A stretch of DNA of 64,000 nucleotides from Azolla caroliniana (taxonomy: Eukaryota; Polypodiophyta). The number at the start of each line of letters is the position of its first letter. The first letter of the stretch is position 1. The stretch spans positions 12,152,001 to 12,216,000 of the forward strand of contig JBHGNT010000015.1 in the NCBI GenBank assembly GCA_043228905.1. The letters are read 5' to 3'. Position numbers and translations under genes: made by a program. Shown here piece after piece: positions 1 to 11,149 of the stretch. A model generated the notes under the pieces. That model saw only the letters and a program-made list of their open reading frames with translations. It was not told where the DNA came from and made no database searches.

Positions 1-141
1 TGTATTTATGTATGTGTATGTACATATCTACATATGATAATATATATTCATGTTTAGTCAGTATGCATGTATAAATGGGTGTAATGTATGTATATACATA
101 TTTATGGATGTAATGTTTAAATGTAGGTACATATATGCATG

Positions 142-173
<32 letters not shown>

Positions 174-424
174 TGTATGTATGTATGCATGCCACTCCAA
201 ATTTGACTATTGTTTGTACAATATATTCTTTATTATCTCATTGAAATATCTAATATTTGATGGGCTTATGTAATTTTTTTCTATAGCATAATTGATAATA
301 CCCTTATGTGAATATAATTTTTATGCATTTGTTAATACCCTTATATATATATACATTCTGTATCTCAATGGTTAATTTAAACCCCTTTTGATGAACTCAC
401 GTGCTATCATACAAGTTTTCACAG
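1..424. other. AT-rich intergenic DNA, no gene seen
   Basis: AT-rich sequence with TATG/ATGT-type low complexity and no convincing coding frame. A short open frame across 50-244 is only a translation of the microsatellite and its flanks. Recognisable retrotransposon sequence starts near 425, where GC content rises sharply. Confidence 0.7.
145..187. repeat. (ATGT)n microsatellite
   Basis: About ten uninterrupted ATGT units, with degenerate TATG-like sequence on both sides. Confidence 0.95.
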
Positions 425-867
425 TGACGCCCCCGGGGGTTCCGCTTCCTGCGACCCATCTGGTTCCGCGCACCTCGACCTCCTTGGTCGGCTTGTTTAC
501 TCGGCAGGCCCATGTCAGCTCACTCACAACCGCGACTCCGGCGCTTGTCGACCCGTCAGTTCCTTCATGTTGGCATCGACTTCCGTTGCCTCTTAGTCTG
601 CATGGCCTTTAGTTGATCTAGCTCTTCCGAATCCAACTATTGAACCGAATCGGGTGTCTCCGATTCATTCTAGCTCTTGTCCAAATCAGTCGCTTCCGAT
701 TCATTCCAGCTCTTGTCTAAGTTGGTGTTCTCCAACTCGTCTCTGGTTTTCAAGCCCTTCACCACATCAGACCACGTCTAGGTCTTGGCCTTCTTCTTCC
801 GGTCGGCTCTGTCCTTTTTTACTTTGCCACCTCTGCCACTTGCTCCGACTTGTTCAGATGTGTCAAC

Positions 868-3800
868 TTAATCTGTCGTCTCAACTTCCTTTTTCCTCTT
901 GTCTCTCCCTGTGTTGGTTCTTCCCTCTTCGGCTCCTTGTTCGGTACCATCACCAATTTCTTTGCCTTTACCTGTTCTCCCCCTCAAGTGCGGCACGTCG
1001 AGATGCTGAATGTTGAGCATCTCCGAAAAATGTTGCAACTTGTCTGATCCGAGCGGCTTGGTGAAGATATCGACAACCTGCTGATCCATGTGAACATACC
1101 GAAGTTCAACTTCACCGCTCAGGACCCACTCACGAACAAAGTGATAATGCACTTCTATGTGCTTTGTCGGAGCATGGAATACAAGGTTCTTGGCAAGCTA
1201 AATGTTGCTCATGTTGTCACAATAGATCAAGATTGGGGTTAGTACCTCAATCCATAGGTCTTGTAGCAGTTGTCGAAGCCAAATGGCTTCACAGGTGGCA
1301 ACGGTAGCGCCCTGGTATTTAGCCTCAATGCTCGACAAAGCCACTGTTGGCTGTTTTTTGCTGCTCCACGCAACAATCGCCCTACCAAGAGAAAACATGT
1401 AACCGGAGGTGGATCGACGGTCCGATGCATCACCAACCCAGTCGGCATCTATGTATCCGACTAGCTCTTTAGTTAGACCATACCAGTATAACAGTCCCCT
1501 GTCCTTCGTGCCACTCACATATCACAATATTCGATGTGCGCACTGAAGGTGCTCCACGGTTGGCTTCTGCATGAACTGGTTGATCACTCAAACCAGATAA
1601 CTGATGTCGGGTCGAGTGATTTTCAAGTATATGAGGCTCCTGACAATCTGTCGGGTGATTGCAGGCCGGTCCGGAGTCGGGACCAAGCTTCTGATTCCGG
1701 TCCAGGGGTGTGGAGACAGGTCGGCATTCCGTCATGCCGAACTTGTACAGCATAATCAACACATAATGACGTTGTGAGAGCAATATGTCGTCGGGGGTTC
1801 AGATCAGCTCGATCCCAAGAAAATAATGAAGGCCCCCCAGGTCCTTCATTTCAAATGCATCCAATAGCTGGGAGGGACTTCACGCGGCCGATTTCATCGA
1901 GTTTGGGTCCGGTGATGACTAGATCATCTACATAAAGCAAGATGCAAACCGGACCGTTCGGATCTTTCTGGATGAACAATGAAGAGTCAGACTTAGAGGC
2001 CACAAACCCCACCTTACGCAATTGGTGCATGATCTTCGCATTCCAAGCTCGAGGGGCTTGTTTCAGACCGTAAAGTGACTTCTTGAGTCGGCACACCATC
2101 GACTTGTTCAACTCCGAATGAAAACCGGGGGGTTGGTTCATATAGACCTGTTCTTCAAGGTCGCCTTAAAGAAACACATTCTTCAAATCCATCTGGTGAA
2201 GATGCCATCCCCGTGCCAGAGCTACCGCCAATACCACACGAACGGTTGTCATCTTCGCTACCAGAGCAAAGGTCTCGTCATAGTCAATTCCATGGGTCTA
2301 TGCATATCCCTTCGCCACTAACCGGGCCTTGTACCGGTTGACCGAACTATCAGCATTGTACTTTACTTTGTACACCCACTTACAACCGATCGGTTTACAG
2401 TGTCACGGAGGGTCAACTAGGTTCCATGTGTCGTTGGCATCTAGTGCCCACATTTCTTCCTCCATAGCAACATGCCAATTTGCGTCTTTTGTTGCTGCTA
2501 CGTAGCTCTTTGGCTCACGCACTTCCGCCACCTTGGTCATGTACGCGTAGTGATACGCCAGGTACTCATTGTACCTATATCTCTTTACGGGGTTCTTCTA
2601 GCGTGATGATCGGCGTAACTTTACATTACCCGGTTTACTGCCCTTCTTGGCCGGTTCAGACTTCGTTTCTAAAGGTCCGTCTTCATTCTGTCCAAAGTTG
2701 GATTCCCACAGATCCGACGTTTCACTACCGGTTTTGAACACCGGCATCTTTTTCTTCCCCTTCTCTTTGCGCGTAAACCGTCTCCTCAGTTCCTTGCACA
2801 GGGCAAGCATGGAAAAGTCTCCACTACTCGTCGGTTCTTCATCGAATTGGTCAATTTGACCCAGTCGCTTGTTGGGCCTGCTCAACCGAAACGATTCCCA
2901 ACTCTCTTCTAGAGTACCAAACTCTTCATCCTCTATCTAGACTGCTTCGGGCTCACTAGCCTCATCTTCCGGAATCGGGTCTTCGTTAGGAGTTGGAGTC
3001 GGTAGGGAGTACCATGATGCCAACTCATCAAACTCGACATCTCAGCTTACTCGGACCTACTTAGTCTGGGGGTTATAGCACTTATACCCCTTCTGTTCAT
3101 GCGCGTAGCCAACTAGGATGAACTTCTCCAACTTCAGATCTAGCTTCCTCCGCTTCTCATCCGGTACATGCACATATGCTATGCTACCGAATATCCGAAG
3201 GTGCCTCAAATTCAGCTTGTGCCCGAAATACAACTCGTGTACAAACACATTGTCTCTGATCTAGTTTTGGATGTAGACGGTCGTCCGGACCGCCTCAACC
3301 CAATAGAATTTGGGCATGCTCTTCTCCTCCAGCATTGCCCTCGCCGCGCTGACAATCGACCGGTTCTTCCTTTCGGCCACACCATTTTGTTCCGGTGTGT
3401 ATCTGCAGGTGAATTCTCTCTTAATGCCCTTCTGCTCCAGATAACTGTTGAATTGGCCGGAAAAGTATTCTTTTACGCCATCCGACCGCAGGCACTTGAT
3501 CTTCCTCTCCGTTTCCCACTCAACTCGGGTTTGAAGGTTCCGGAAACATTCGAAGAATTCACTCTTCCTCTCAATGAGGTAGATCCATGTGTGCCGGCTA
3601 TAGTCGTCGATGAAGGAGACGAAGTATCGACTCCTGCCAAGACTAACATTTTGTGCCAGTCCCCATACATCCGAATGGATTAAATCGAGCTTGTTACGGC
3701 TCCGGTTTCGTTCGGTGGGGAATGGAAGCTAGTGTTGCTTCCCGAATTGGCAAGCTTCACAAATTTGGGTCTTCCGGCCACTGAATTCCAGCAATCCGAA

Positions 3801-5276
3801 CACAACTTGTTTCGATTGCAGGTCCTGAAGCCTCTAGTAATTGGCATGACCAATCCGCTTGTGCCAGAGATCGATGTCTGATTCAATCTTCTGTCCTTTG
3901 GTAAACAAGGCGGTGTCGACGTCGTTGGTATCGAGGATGAACATCCTCCCATCTCTGTGCCCTTGCACAATTATCTGGCCCTCTTCCTCAATGAAGCACT
4001 TGAGGTGCGTAAACCGCACCTACATCCCCTGGTCGACGATTTGTCCGACTGACACCAAGTTCTTTGTGATAGTCAGAACGTGTAGTATGTTCATCAGCTT
4101 CCCCCTTTGTTGAACATGGCTCAAAGGGACTTCTTCGACATGCACAATTGGGTGAGTGTCATCTCTAGTCTCGACAACTCCCGATTGTTCCGGTTTATCT
4201 AAAAATGAGAACCACTCCTCATGGCTCATCATGTGGTTGGACACTCTGGAATCAACATACCATACGTCCTCCGATTTGGAAGTAGTCTTCTTCATCGAGT
4301 TAGCCTTGTGCTTCATCACGAAGGTTGGCCCCTTTCCGGTTTTCCCGGTTCTAGATCCTTCCGATGCTTCAGCGCAGTGCGAGCTTTGCCGATTTTCCCG
4401 ATCAGCTTTGCCGGATCCAAATTTGTCCGAATCGGCGCGTTTCTTCCAGCACTCATTTTCCTTGTGACCTTTCTTGCCATAGTACCAGCATTCCGTGTTG
4501 GCCTTTCCTTGTCGGTTCCTGGCGCCTTTATGACTCCCCTTGCTTGTGGAGGGTCTGGAACTGTTGTCGGCACTGTTTTTGTGCCTTCGGTCCTACTCTT
4601 GCCGGCCACCTCCATTGTGTGCCGACCCACCTCGTCCTCCACGCCCATGAGGCCGATCCGCCTCCATGTACAACATCCGACTGTCCCATTGAGTGGTCCT
4701 AGACCCACTTGCGTTGTTTTCTTCGATCATCAGCATCGATAACAAGTCGAAGAAGGACGGTGGTTTCTCCCAAGTGCAAATCGTCGTCTAGATTGGCCCG
4801 TACCGTTGTGCTAGACCACCGAGGCAGATTTGGACCATCTTGTCTTCGTCCACCGTCACGTTGGTGGACCCGAGCATGTCACAAATCTCCTTTATTTTGT
4901 TGTAGTCCGTAACTGACATGTCTTTTTGCCAGATGTTGTTCAACTCTTGCTGGAGCTGCAACTTACGGGCTATGGTACTTACGGTGAAAATCTTCCGGAC
5001 ATTTTCCCAGGCCTCCTTTGGCGTCTTTGCATCCTTGATGTAGCCGAGCATCTGATCGTGCACACAGGACGTGGGGCAATACAACACTCGGCTCGCTCCT
5101 TGCTCCCATGCCGAGGAGTCGTTGTGTGTTGGCTCTGATGCTACCTCGTTAGTTCCCTCCACATAGCTCCAATATCCATGCCCCATTAGGTACTGGTGCA
5201 TTTTATACAACCAGGACGCATAGTTGCCCCGGTCGAGCTTTTCTGTGGGAAGTGAACTCACCATACCTCTATCCAT
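868..5276 (-). pseudogene. Copia-A1 gag-pol pseudogene
   Basis: Read right to left. Gag with UBN2-type sequence starts at ATG 5276 (MDRGMVSSLPTEKL). A degenerate zinc-knuckle region follows near 4440-4500. The protease region (4020-4319) has DSRVS instead of DSGAS, so the flap of the active site is altered. Pre-integrase and integrase sequence occupies about 3057-4019 and an acidic linker 2598-3056. RT follows, with [10 protein letters not shown] and YVDD at 1851-2141, then RNase H (1198-1518, including DADWVGD and a YCDN motif) and a C-terminal piece with DIFTKPL at 868-1152. Frameshifts and stops separate the blocks. Non-functional. Confidence 0.85.
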
Positions 5277-5370
5277 CCCTTTCTCTGTTTGTTCTCACCG
5301 GGTATTAGGGTTTGTCTTTCAAAAGCATCTATCGGCTACAAAGGTTCTCAACCCTCGCGCTTTGATACCA

Positions 5371-5621
5371 TGTAAAAGTTAGTGTGCAGAAGTGTTTGAC
5401 AAACTAGCTCTACCGAATAGTAACAGTAAAGAGAAGAAGGTTTAATGGAACCTTAACACTGAGAATATGCACAAGAGAGACAAAGAGAGAGCAGAACATA
5501 AAACTCTATTATCAAATATTAACACTCTGTAACAATATACATACAACGTGCTTAACAACACTATTTATACAAGTCCTCAAAAGGACTGACAGAAGTACTA
5601 TGTACTTCAATGGTTATACGA
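5371..5621 (-). repeat. Copia-A1 5' LTR, first part
   Basis: Starts TGTAAAAGTTAG immediately beside the initiator-tRNA-type primer site. It is interrupted after ATACGA by element H, and the rest continues at 9740-9945. Homologous to the A2 LTRs at 15180-15597 and 33260-33700 and to the A3 LTR at 44967-45414. Confidence 0.85.
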
Positions 5622-6162
5622 TGTCGAGGTATTCCTCGCGTGCGTGTAGAAGGGGCGGGACCGCGGGGGTCTTGGACTAGGGAGTGGAGGAGAAAGAATA
5701 GGACATGATATGGAGGCTTAGCTCAAGAGGAGAAGAGGAAAGAATAAGACCACGACATCGAAGGAGAGATCGGCGGAGGCAAGATGCTCAACAAGTTACA
5801 TTAAGACAACGAACGGTTACAACAGTGGTGGCCGCCATGGCCGCCCCAAAATGACTATCCGAAAACCCTAAAGGGAAACCCAAGAAGAAAACCCTAACCG
5901 AAACCCTAACCCTAAACGAAAAGGGAAGAGGGAGAACCCCTCGACTAAGTGGTATACCTTACTCGCACAAAATAGGCAACCCTTTCATAAGTGACCCCTC
6001 CCCTCCTTTTATAGCCCAAGGAGGGAGGGACCTTACAATGTGGGACAAAATGTCCCCTCTCTTTCTATACACCATATCCTAGTATACATGTGCACATGTT
6101 GCACACCACCGACTTGCCCCTTCCACCCCGGTTTCCGCCTATGGACGAAAATCTTCACGACA
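5622..6162 (-). repeat. Element H 3' LTR (541 bp)
   Basis: TG...CA bounded, the same length as the LTR at 9199-9739. It contains a run of CCCTAA-type telomere-like motifs (about 5870-5922) and a TATA-like TATAAAAGG on the minus strand. Confidence 0.9.
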
Positions 6163-8015
6163 TCCACCCCCACCAAACCGCACATCCACCGGTATGTGCC
6201 AAGAAAGGAAAAGGGTGAGAGATTTCGTCCACGGTGATCAACCGGGTCTTTCGCCTTACCGGCACCCAACCGCCTTGCCGGTCCCTTGTTGGCGCCGATC
6301 CGTCTTGCCGGCCCCGACCCGCCGACTCCATCCGATCCACACGTCCACCGCGTTTCCCCGAACCGTCGGCTCCATCCGATCCGCCATGTCCGGCGCATGC
6401 ACCTTCTTCTTCGACCGGCCATCCCGAACACCGTTGTCGATCCGGTCTCCCTTCCTTCGCTCACCGCGCATGTCCTCCGGTTAGACCCCTGATTACTTCG
6501 ATTGCTCGTCGGGTGCCGCTCCTCGCGTATCGCGTGTGTTCCACCTCCGGCTCGACCTTCTCCTCGCCCCGAACACCTCGTATCGACTCCCTTCGTTCTG
6601 CACTCGGCTTCCGTAGGCACTTTCCGTGCGTCGTTGTCGTCCATCGAATGCGTGCTCGTTCTTCAGTCCTTACGTGACCCCATTACGCGCTCCTTGCTTC
6701 TCCCTTGCTCGTCGTGCTCTCTCGTCGTAGAGCGTACCGTCATCCCGACCTCCGTGTCGGTGTCCCTCGAGGCTCTCGTTACCGCCTCACCTCGGCTTGC
6801 GCCCTCTTGGCCCGCTTGGCCTTGTATGTCCTCCGGGAAGCCGCTGCGTTTTCTCTTCCCGGTGTGTACCCCGTTGTTCTCCGCGCACCATCCTTCGCTC
6901 TCGCCACCCATCCGCCGATCTCGGCACCTTACGGATTCGTCTCTCGCCGCGTGCTTGTCTCTCAAAGGCTCGACCGGTCCACCGTTGCCGGTCACTCGTT
7001 GCCGCTCTTCCAGGTGCATGCTTACCTCTTGGCCCTTCGCTGGCCGTAGTGCATGCTCCGTTTTACGCGCCTCATCCGTCGTAGACCCGACCTCCGCGTT
7101 GGTCTCTTCGTCCTTTCTTGCCGTAGCCCCTTTCGACTCCGGCTTGCCGTCTTGGCCGTGCTCATCCGTCTTCACGCACCGGGTACCCGTTCTAGTGGCC
7201 TCGTCAGTTCCGGTCTCCGACTCCTCACCGCCACCAATCGTGTCTCCGGTCTTATGTTGATCCGCAACCGCTGAAGTCTCAAGGATAGATGTGGAGGGCT
7301 CCTCTCGCTCTCGGTCTTCTGCCAAGCCGTAATCACCGTGCCCGGTTAGCTTCCTTCTCGCGCTCACCGGCTCCCACCGGGTGTTGTGGCCCGTTCGCCT
7401 CGACCTCCAACCGTGCCAACTTTGCCTTCGCCCGGATCGGTCTCGGCCGATCGAGTTCCGGTTAGGTCGGCTCCCTTCCGTAATCGTAACCGGCCGGTAG
7501 ATGTTTGTCCGAACAAATCCGACCTTGCCAGCTCTTCTTCGGTTCGGGCCCGGTTGACCAGACCCAGCTCCAATGTTCTTCCGCGTCGTCTTCCGGTCAT
7601 GTCGGATTATAGACCGGTCCATCTTCCGGTCAGGTCGGTTCCCTACTCTCTCCTCTTTGCCGCTCCCGACCTCTCCGTCGGTCCTCTCGTATATGCCCGT
7701 TCCAGGCCTCGCATCCTCATCTTCGTACGTGTTCGCTCCGGGCCACACCTCCTCACGGCCACCGCCCTTCTCTCCGGTCTTATGTTGGCATTCGAGCGCA
7801 ACCGCCGTAGTCTCCAGTCTCGGTGTCGAGAGGTCTTGCCTCCGTCCGCTATGACCTTCCTCGTCGTCGTTTCGATCGTCCGCTTTGCCGCCGCCACCTT
7901 CCGTCTCTCCGGTCTCACGTGGGCTCTCGGGGCCGACTGCCGAAGTCTCTTGAATAGGTGTGGGAAAAGTCCCGATACCGTTACTCGCCGATGCCATGTT
8001 CGTAGCCACCTTCGT
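6033..8015 (-). pseudogene. Element H gag C-terminal extension (same frame, after stop)
   Basis: Continuation of the frame of 8016-9161, broken only by TGA at 6663-6665. It is rich in R, G, E, T and D, with further degenerate copies of the LETSAVxP...GGGGKA unit. No known domain is recognised. The region is GC-rich and the opposite strand is also open over long stretches, so openness alone is weak evidence of coding; continuity with the gag frame and the repeated peptide unit support it. Confidence 0.4.
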
Positions 8016-8400
8016 TCAGACGTCGTGGTCCGTGGCTATCTCTTCCTCGTTCTCTTCGTCGCCGTTGTAGGCCGCCTTGCCGCCACCACCGCCCGTCGCT
8101 CTAGGTCTCACGCCGGCACTCGGGCCGGCCGCCGGAGCCTCTAGGACCGGTGTGGGTAAGGACCCGGCACCGCCACTCGTTGTGTCAGTAGCCGCTTCCA
8201 TCCGGTCGTCGTTGTCCGCGGCTACCCCATCTCCGATTCCGCAAACCTCGATTACGCTTGCCACCATCTCTCCCATGCCGTCGTCTCGGTTGCCCGCCTT
8301 GCCGCCGCCACCGTCCGTCACTCTAGGTCTCACACCGGCTCTCGGGCCGGATGCCGGAGTCTCTAGGACCGGTGTGTGTAAGGTCGCGGCACCGCCGCTT
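7222..8400. repeat. Degenerate repeat units inside element H
   Basis: Five related blocks of about 80-105 bp near 8293-8395, 8071-8175, 7880-7979, 7757-7835 and 7222-7303. Each has a GCCGCCACC-type core followed by GGTCTCA/GGTCTTA and a GTGTGG element. On the minus strand they encode the TPxLETxAVxP...GGGGKA unit. Spacing is irregular (about 120 to 540 bp). Confidence 0.65.
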
Positions 8401-9161
8401 GTCCGCTCCTCACTCAATGTTTCGGGCCGCCATGTCCCGAATCCGTAGTTACCGGCCTCCATGGCCATCCCTTCACCGCAAGGCAAGAGGGTCGCTTGCT
8501 CCGCACCCTCTCCTATCTCGCCGTCGTACGCTCTCCCGGCCTCCGTATAGGCCCCATCTTCTACGCTTAGGGAGGCTTCTTCCTCCGTATCCTCCGATCG
8601 CCTCCGGCCCGACTCCATAATAAGCCCTTCTTCGGCTCCGATTTTCACCTTCACAAGCTCGCATGCCTCTCGTATTAGCGCTTCTAGGTCGAGCTCCTCC
8701 GAGCCGTTTTGCGTTGAGCTCTCTTCCGGCGGTAGTGCGTACTCACTCGCCACTCTCTCTTCTCTGCCGCTCGCGGGCCACGTTGTTGCCGACCGCTCCC
8801 CAACGGGTTGCCGGCATACCCACTCCGATTTCGCGTATCCGCACGCTTCCAATAGGGCTACCTTCAAGGACACCCACGACCCGTGAGCTTCTCGTAGCTC
8901 CTTGACCTCCTTGTGCACCGATGCGGCCACCACTCGAGGAAAATACTCTAGCCGCATCTCCTCGTCCACGCCCCCTTTCGCCATCTCGGCATCGTACGCT
9001 TCCAAGAACCTCGGGACATCGTCCCCTTTGAATCGGCCGACTCGATCGACCACCCTTTCGACGGCTTGTTGAGCCGCATCTCGCTTCGCCATCTTCCGTC
9101 CGGCTTCCATCACTATTTTTGCCATCATCTCCTCGAAGTCCAAGTCTTCTTCCATCTCCAT
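8016..9161 (-). pseudogene. Element H gag-like protein, N-terminal part
   Basis: A 381-codon frame from ATG 9161, 38 bp inside the 5' LTR. The first 120 residues resemble gag of G/J/K: a VDRVGRFKGDDVPRFLEAY block followed by YFPRVVAASVHKEVKEL, matching IGRFSGKDATSYLASY and FPRVAMSGIHAEVLEV. No zinc knuckle is seen. The C-terminal part is low complexity (G, A, E, T, P) with repeated units such as PTPVLEAPAAGP plus a GGGGGKA tail. A TGA at 8016-8018 ends it, but the same frame continues open to about 6033 with one more stop (TGA 6663-6665), so the ancestral product was probably longer. Function inferred as a capsid-like protein of a non-autonomous element. Confidence 0.6.
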
Positions 9162-9180
9162 GCTCCCTTGCCGCCCTTCA

Positions 9181-9198
9181 CGTCGGGTTCACCAAAGA
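9181..9198 (-). promoter_or_regulatory. Element H primer-binding site
   Basis: The minus strand reads TTTGGTGAACCCGACGTG within a few bases of the 5' LTR end. The same motif follows the 5' LTRs of G (26130-26147) and, with one change, K (54680-54697). It is not the initiator-Met site used by the copia elements here, and I cannot name the tRNA. Confidence 0.7.
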
Positions 9199-9739
9199 TG
9201 TCGAGGTATTCCCCGCGTGCGTGTAGAAGGGGCGGGACCGCGGGGGTCTTGGACTAGGGAGTGGAGGAGAAAGAATAGGACATGATATGGAGGCTTAGCT
9301 CAAGAGGAGAAGAGGAAAGAATAAAACCATGACATCGAAGGAGAGATCGGCGGAGGCAAGATGCTCAACAAGTTACATTAAGACAACGAAGTGTTACAAC
9401 AGTGGTGGCCGCCATGGCCGCCCCAAAATGACTATCCGAAAACCCTAAAGGGAAACCCAAGAAGAAAACCCTAACCGAAACCCTAACCCTAAATGAAAAG
9501 GGAAGAGGGAGAACCCCTCGACTAAGTGGTATACCTTACTCGCACAAAATAGGCAACCCTTTCATAAGTGACCCCTCCCCTCCTTTTATAGCCCAAGGAG
9601 GGAGGGACCTTACAATGTGGGACAAAATGTCCCCTCTCTTTCTATACACCATATCCTAGTATACATGTGCACATGTTGCACACCACCGACTTGCCCCTTC
9701 CACCCCGGTTTCCGCCTATGGACGAAAATCTTCACGACA
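9199..9739 (-). repeat. Element H 5' LTR (541 bp)
   Basis: Near-identical partner of 5622-6162. The minus-strand TATA-like motif at 9583-9590 is the likely promoter for the element transcript. Telomere-like CCCTAA motifs lie at about 9447-9499. Confidence 0.9.
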
Positions 9740-9945
9740 ACGAGTGGCTGACACTAACTACAAGGACTCAAACTACCTAGTAGTCTAGGAGTATAGGCTA
9801 CTACTAGCCTTCCGGTTCACGTTTGAATCCGTCTCACCGATCCGACTCCTGGTTCTGGATACCGATCCGGCTCTTCGCTCCGAATGCCGATCCGGCTCTG
9901 GCTTATTCAACCGATCCGGATCCGGTTGAGCTTGCTCGCTCAACA
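9740..9945 (-). repeat. Copia-A1 5' LTR, second part
   Basis: Continues the A1 LTR beyond inserted element H. It starts with the repeated ACGA and ends GCTTGCTCGCTCAACA, the terminus shared with the A2 LTRs. Joined to 5371-5621 it matches the uninterrupted A2 LTR. Confidence 0.85.
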
Positions 9946-10126
9946 CAATTCTATCCAGCTTCTACCATTCAAGCGACTTGTATCCTTCTAGAGCGTTTTC
10001 GTTTTCGATAGGGTCGATTTGCCCCTTGACTATCAGGTAGCCTTGCATCTGCTCCTTCTAGAAGTTGAAGTTTGATTCGTCAAACTTCCTCAGACTCATC
10101 TCTAACAAGTCGGATGTTGATGCCAT
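9946..10126 (-). pseudogene. Copia-B1 gag start, truncated
   Basis: Only the first ~60 codons remain, with stops. They align with the B2 gag start (MASTSGSSEMSLRRFDG type). The rest is cut off at the A1 LTR. Confidence 0.6.
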
Positions 10127-10801
10127 CTGTGTAAGTAGGGTGAACTCTGTTCGTGGTCGACTACGAACGGTGGTTGGGTGCAGCCGACTGGCTCACCCGA
10201 ATTGTTCTAGTTGGATTTGAACACAAGTTTAACTGATTTTGACTTATTGACGAATTCTGTTCGAGGTGGTTACAGTTGATTGACTTAGCCGAATTGAACA
10301 CTAATGTGCCGATGAGTTGTTAGGATTTCGAATGTTGCGAGATTCGATCCAGAGTGACTACGACTGATCACCCTAGTCGAATTGGATCCGAATTTTGTTG
10401 ATTTCGAGATATTGATCACAGACTTTTGTGCTGATTAACCAAGTTGATCCTGTTTCGGGTGACTGCAACGATGAGAGGGACAGAGCCGACTAGTCCTCCC
10501 GAATGTCATTTAGCCAAATGAAACACAGATTGGGGTTGTTCCCTGGAGTTGACTTTGCTTTGAGTGATTACAGTGAGTGAGTGAATACTATCGGATGACC
10601 TATTCGATTTTCGCCTAACCGAATGAAGGGTCTCACTCCAAGCGACGACAATCACAAAATCGAAGTGCAGCTGACTTACTTACTTCAAGAGTGATTTCGA
10701 ACAATGGGGTGTAGACCTTCAATTGTCTCTCTTGTTGATGGAGAGTGATCACAAAGTAGATGGTGGCAACAAAATCGAGAACACCAAGCTCTGATACCAA
10801 A

Positions 10802-11111
10802 TGTTGGGAACGTGGTCATCTAGTGCGGAACAAATCAACACTCTTCTAAAGAGAAGATCATAAATGGATACACGCAAGGTAGATTGATGGCAATAGAAAC
10901 AGAGAATGATCATCAACTATAATGCAAGAGAGAGACGTTATGCACAAGATGAACTATATTTTCAACAAACACAAAACTAAGTTACAAAGTTAGTTTATAT
11001 ATTAACTAACTGAGGGCAACTACCCTTGACACTATTTACATAAATAGCCGAAACCTAGTGTGTACAAAAGGAGACAATGTGAATACGTTCATTAGAGACT
11101 CACATTCAACA
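10802..11111 (-). repeat. Copia-B1 5' LTR (310 bp)
   Basis: TG...CA bounded and homologous to the B2 LTR at 51051-51343. Adjacent to an initiator-Met-type primer site (TGGTATCAGAGC on the minus strand). Confidence 0.8.
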
Positions 11112-11149
11112 TTCCTTAACCAGCACACTAGGTTCTCCTTCCCTTTCTT

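Larger units (their letters stand above)
5622..9739 (-). mobile_element. Element H: non-autonomous Ty3/gypsy-type LTR element
   Basis: Two 541-bp LTRs (5622-6162 and 9199-9739) bound a 3.0-kb interior on the minus strand. The 4-bp target duplication ACGA (5618-5621 and 9740-9743) restores the copia-A1 LTR when H is removed. LTR ends (TGTCGTGAAG...), the primer-binding site TTTGGTGAACCCGACGTG and the G-rich tract beside the 3' LTR match those of gypsy elements G and K (J shares the ends and tract). The interior has a gag-like frame but no recognisable protease, RT or integrase. It is most simply a non-autonomous derivative mobilised by a G/J/K-type partner. I see about seven differences between the LTRs. 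Confidence 0.85.
425..9945 (-). mobile_element. Copia-A1, degenerate Ty1/copia element with nested element H
   Basis: Minus-strand Ty1/copia element. Its 5' LTR lies at the right end (5371-5621 and 9740-9945), split by insertion of H. The primer-binding site (TGGTATCAAAGC on the minus strand) directly abuts the LTR at 5359-5370. The internal region runs gag, protease, integrase, RT, RNase H from right to left. The 3' LTR and polypurine tract seen in sister copy A2 (15180-15624) are missing: the element breaks off near 425 in AT-rich DNA. The right LTR end CTCAACA abuts copia-B1 gag sequence at 9946. All frames carry stops, so the element is dead. Confidence 0.85.
9946..11111 (-). mobile_element. 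Copia-B1 fragment (5' LTR, leader and gag start)
   Basis: The right part is a 310-bp 5' LTR (10802-11111, TGTTGGGAAC...CATTCAACA), followed on the minus strand by the primer site TTGGTATCAGAGC and a leader of about 660 bp. The gag start (ATG 10126) is homologous to copia-B2 at 50421. The fragment ends at 9945/9946, where the copia-A1 LTR begins; protease, pol and 3' LTR are absent. Confidence 0.8.

Noticed and set aside
868-5276. Active copia-A1 polyprotein
   Set aside because: Multiple stops and frame changes, an altered protease motif and no 3' LTR.
6502-8144. Long plus-strand open frames (about 250 codons each) opposite element H
   Set aside because: They are antisense to the gag-continuous frame in GC-rich repeat DNA, show no domain, and start or stop without relation to element signals.
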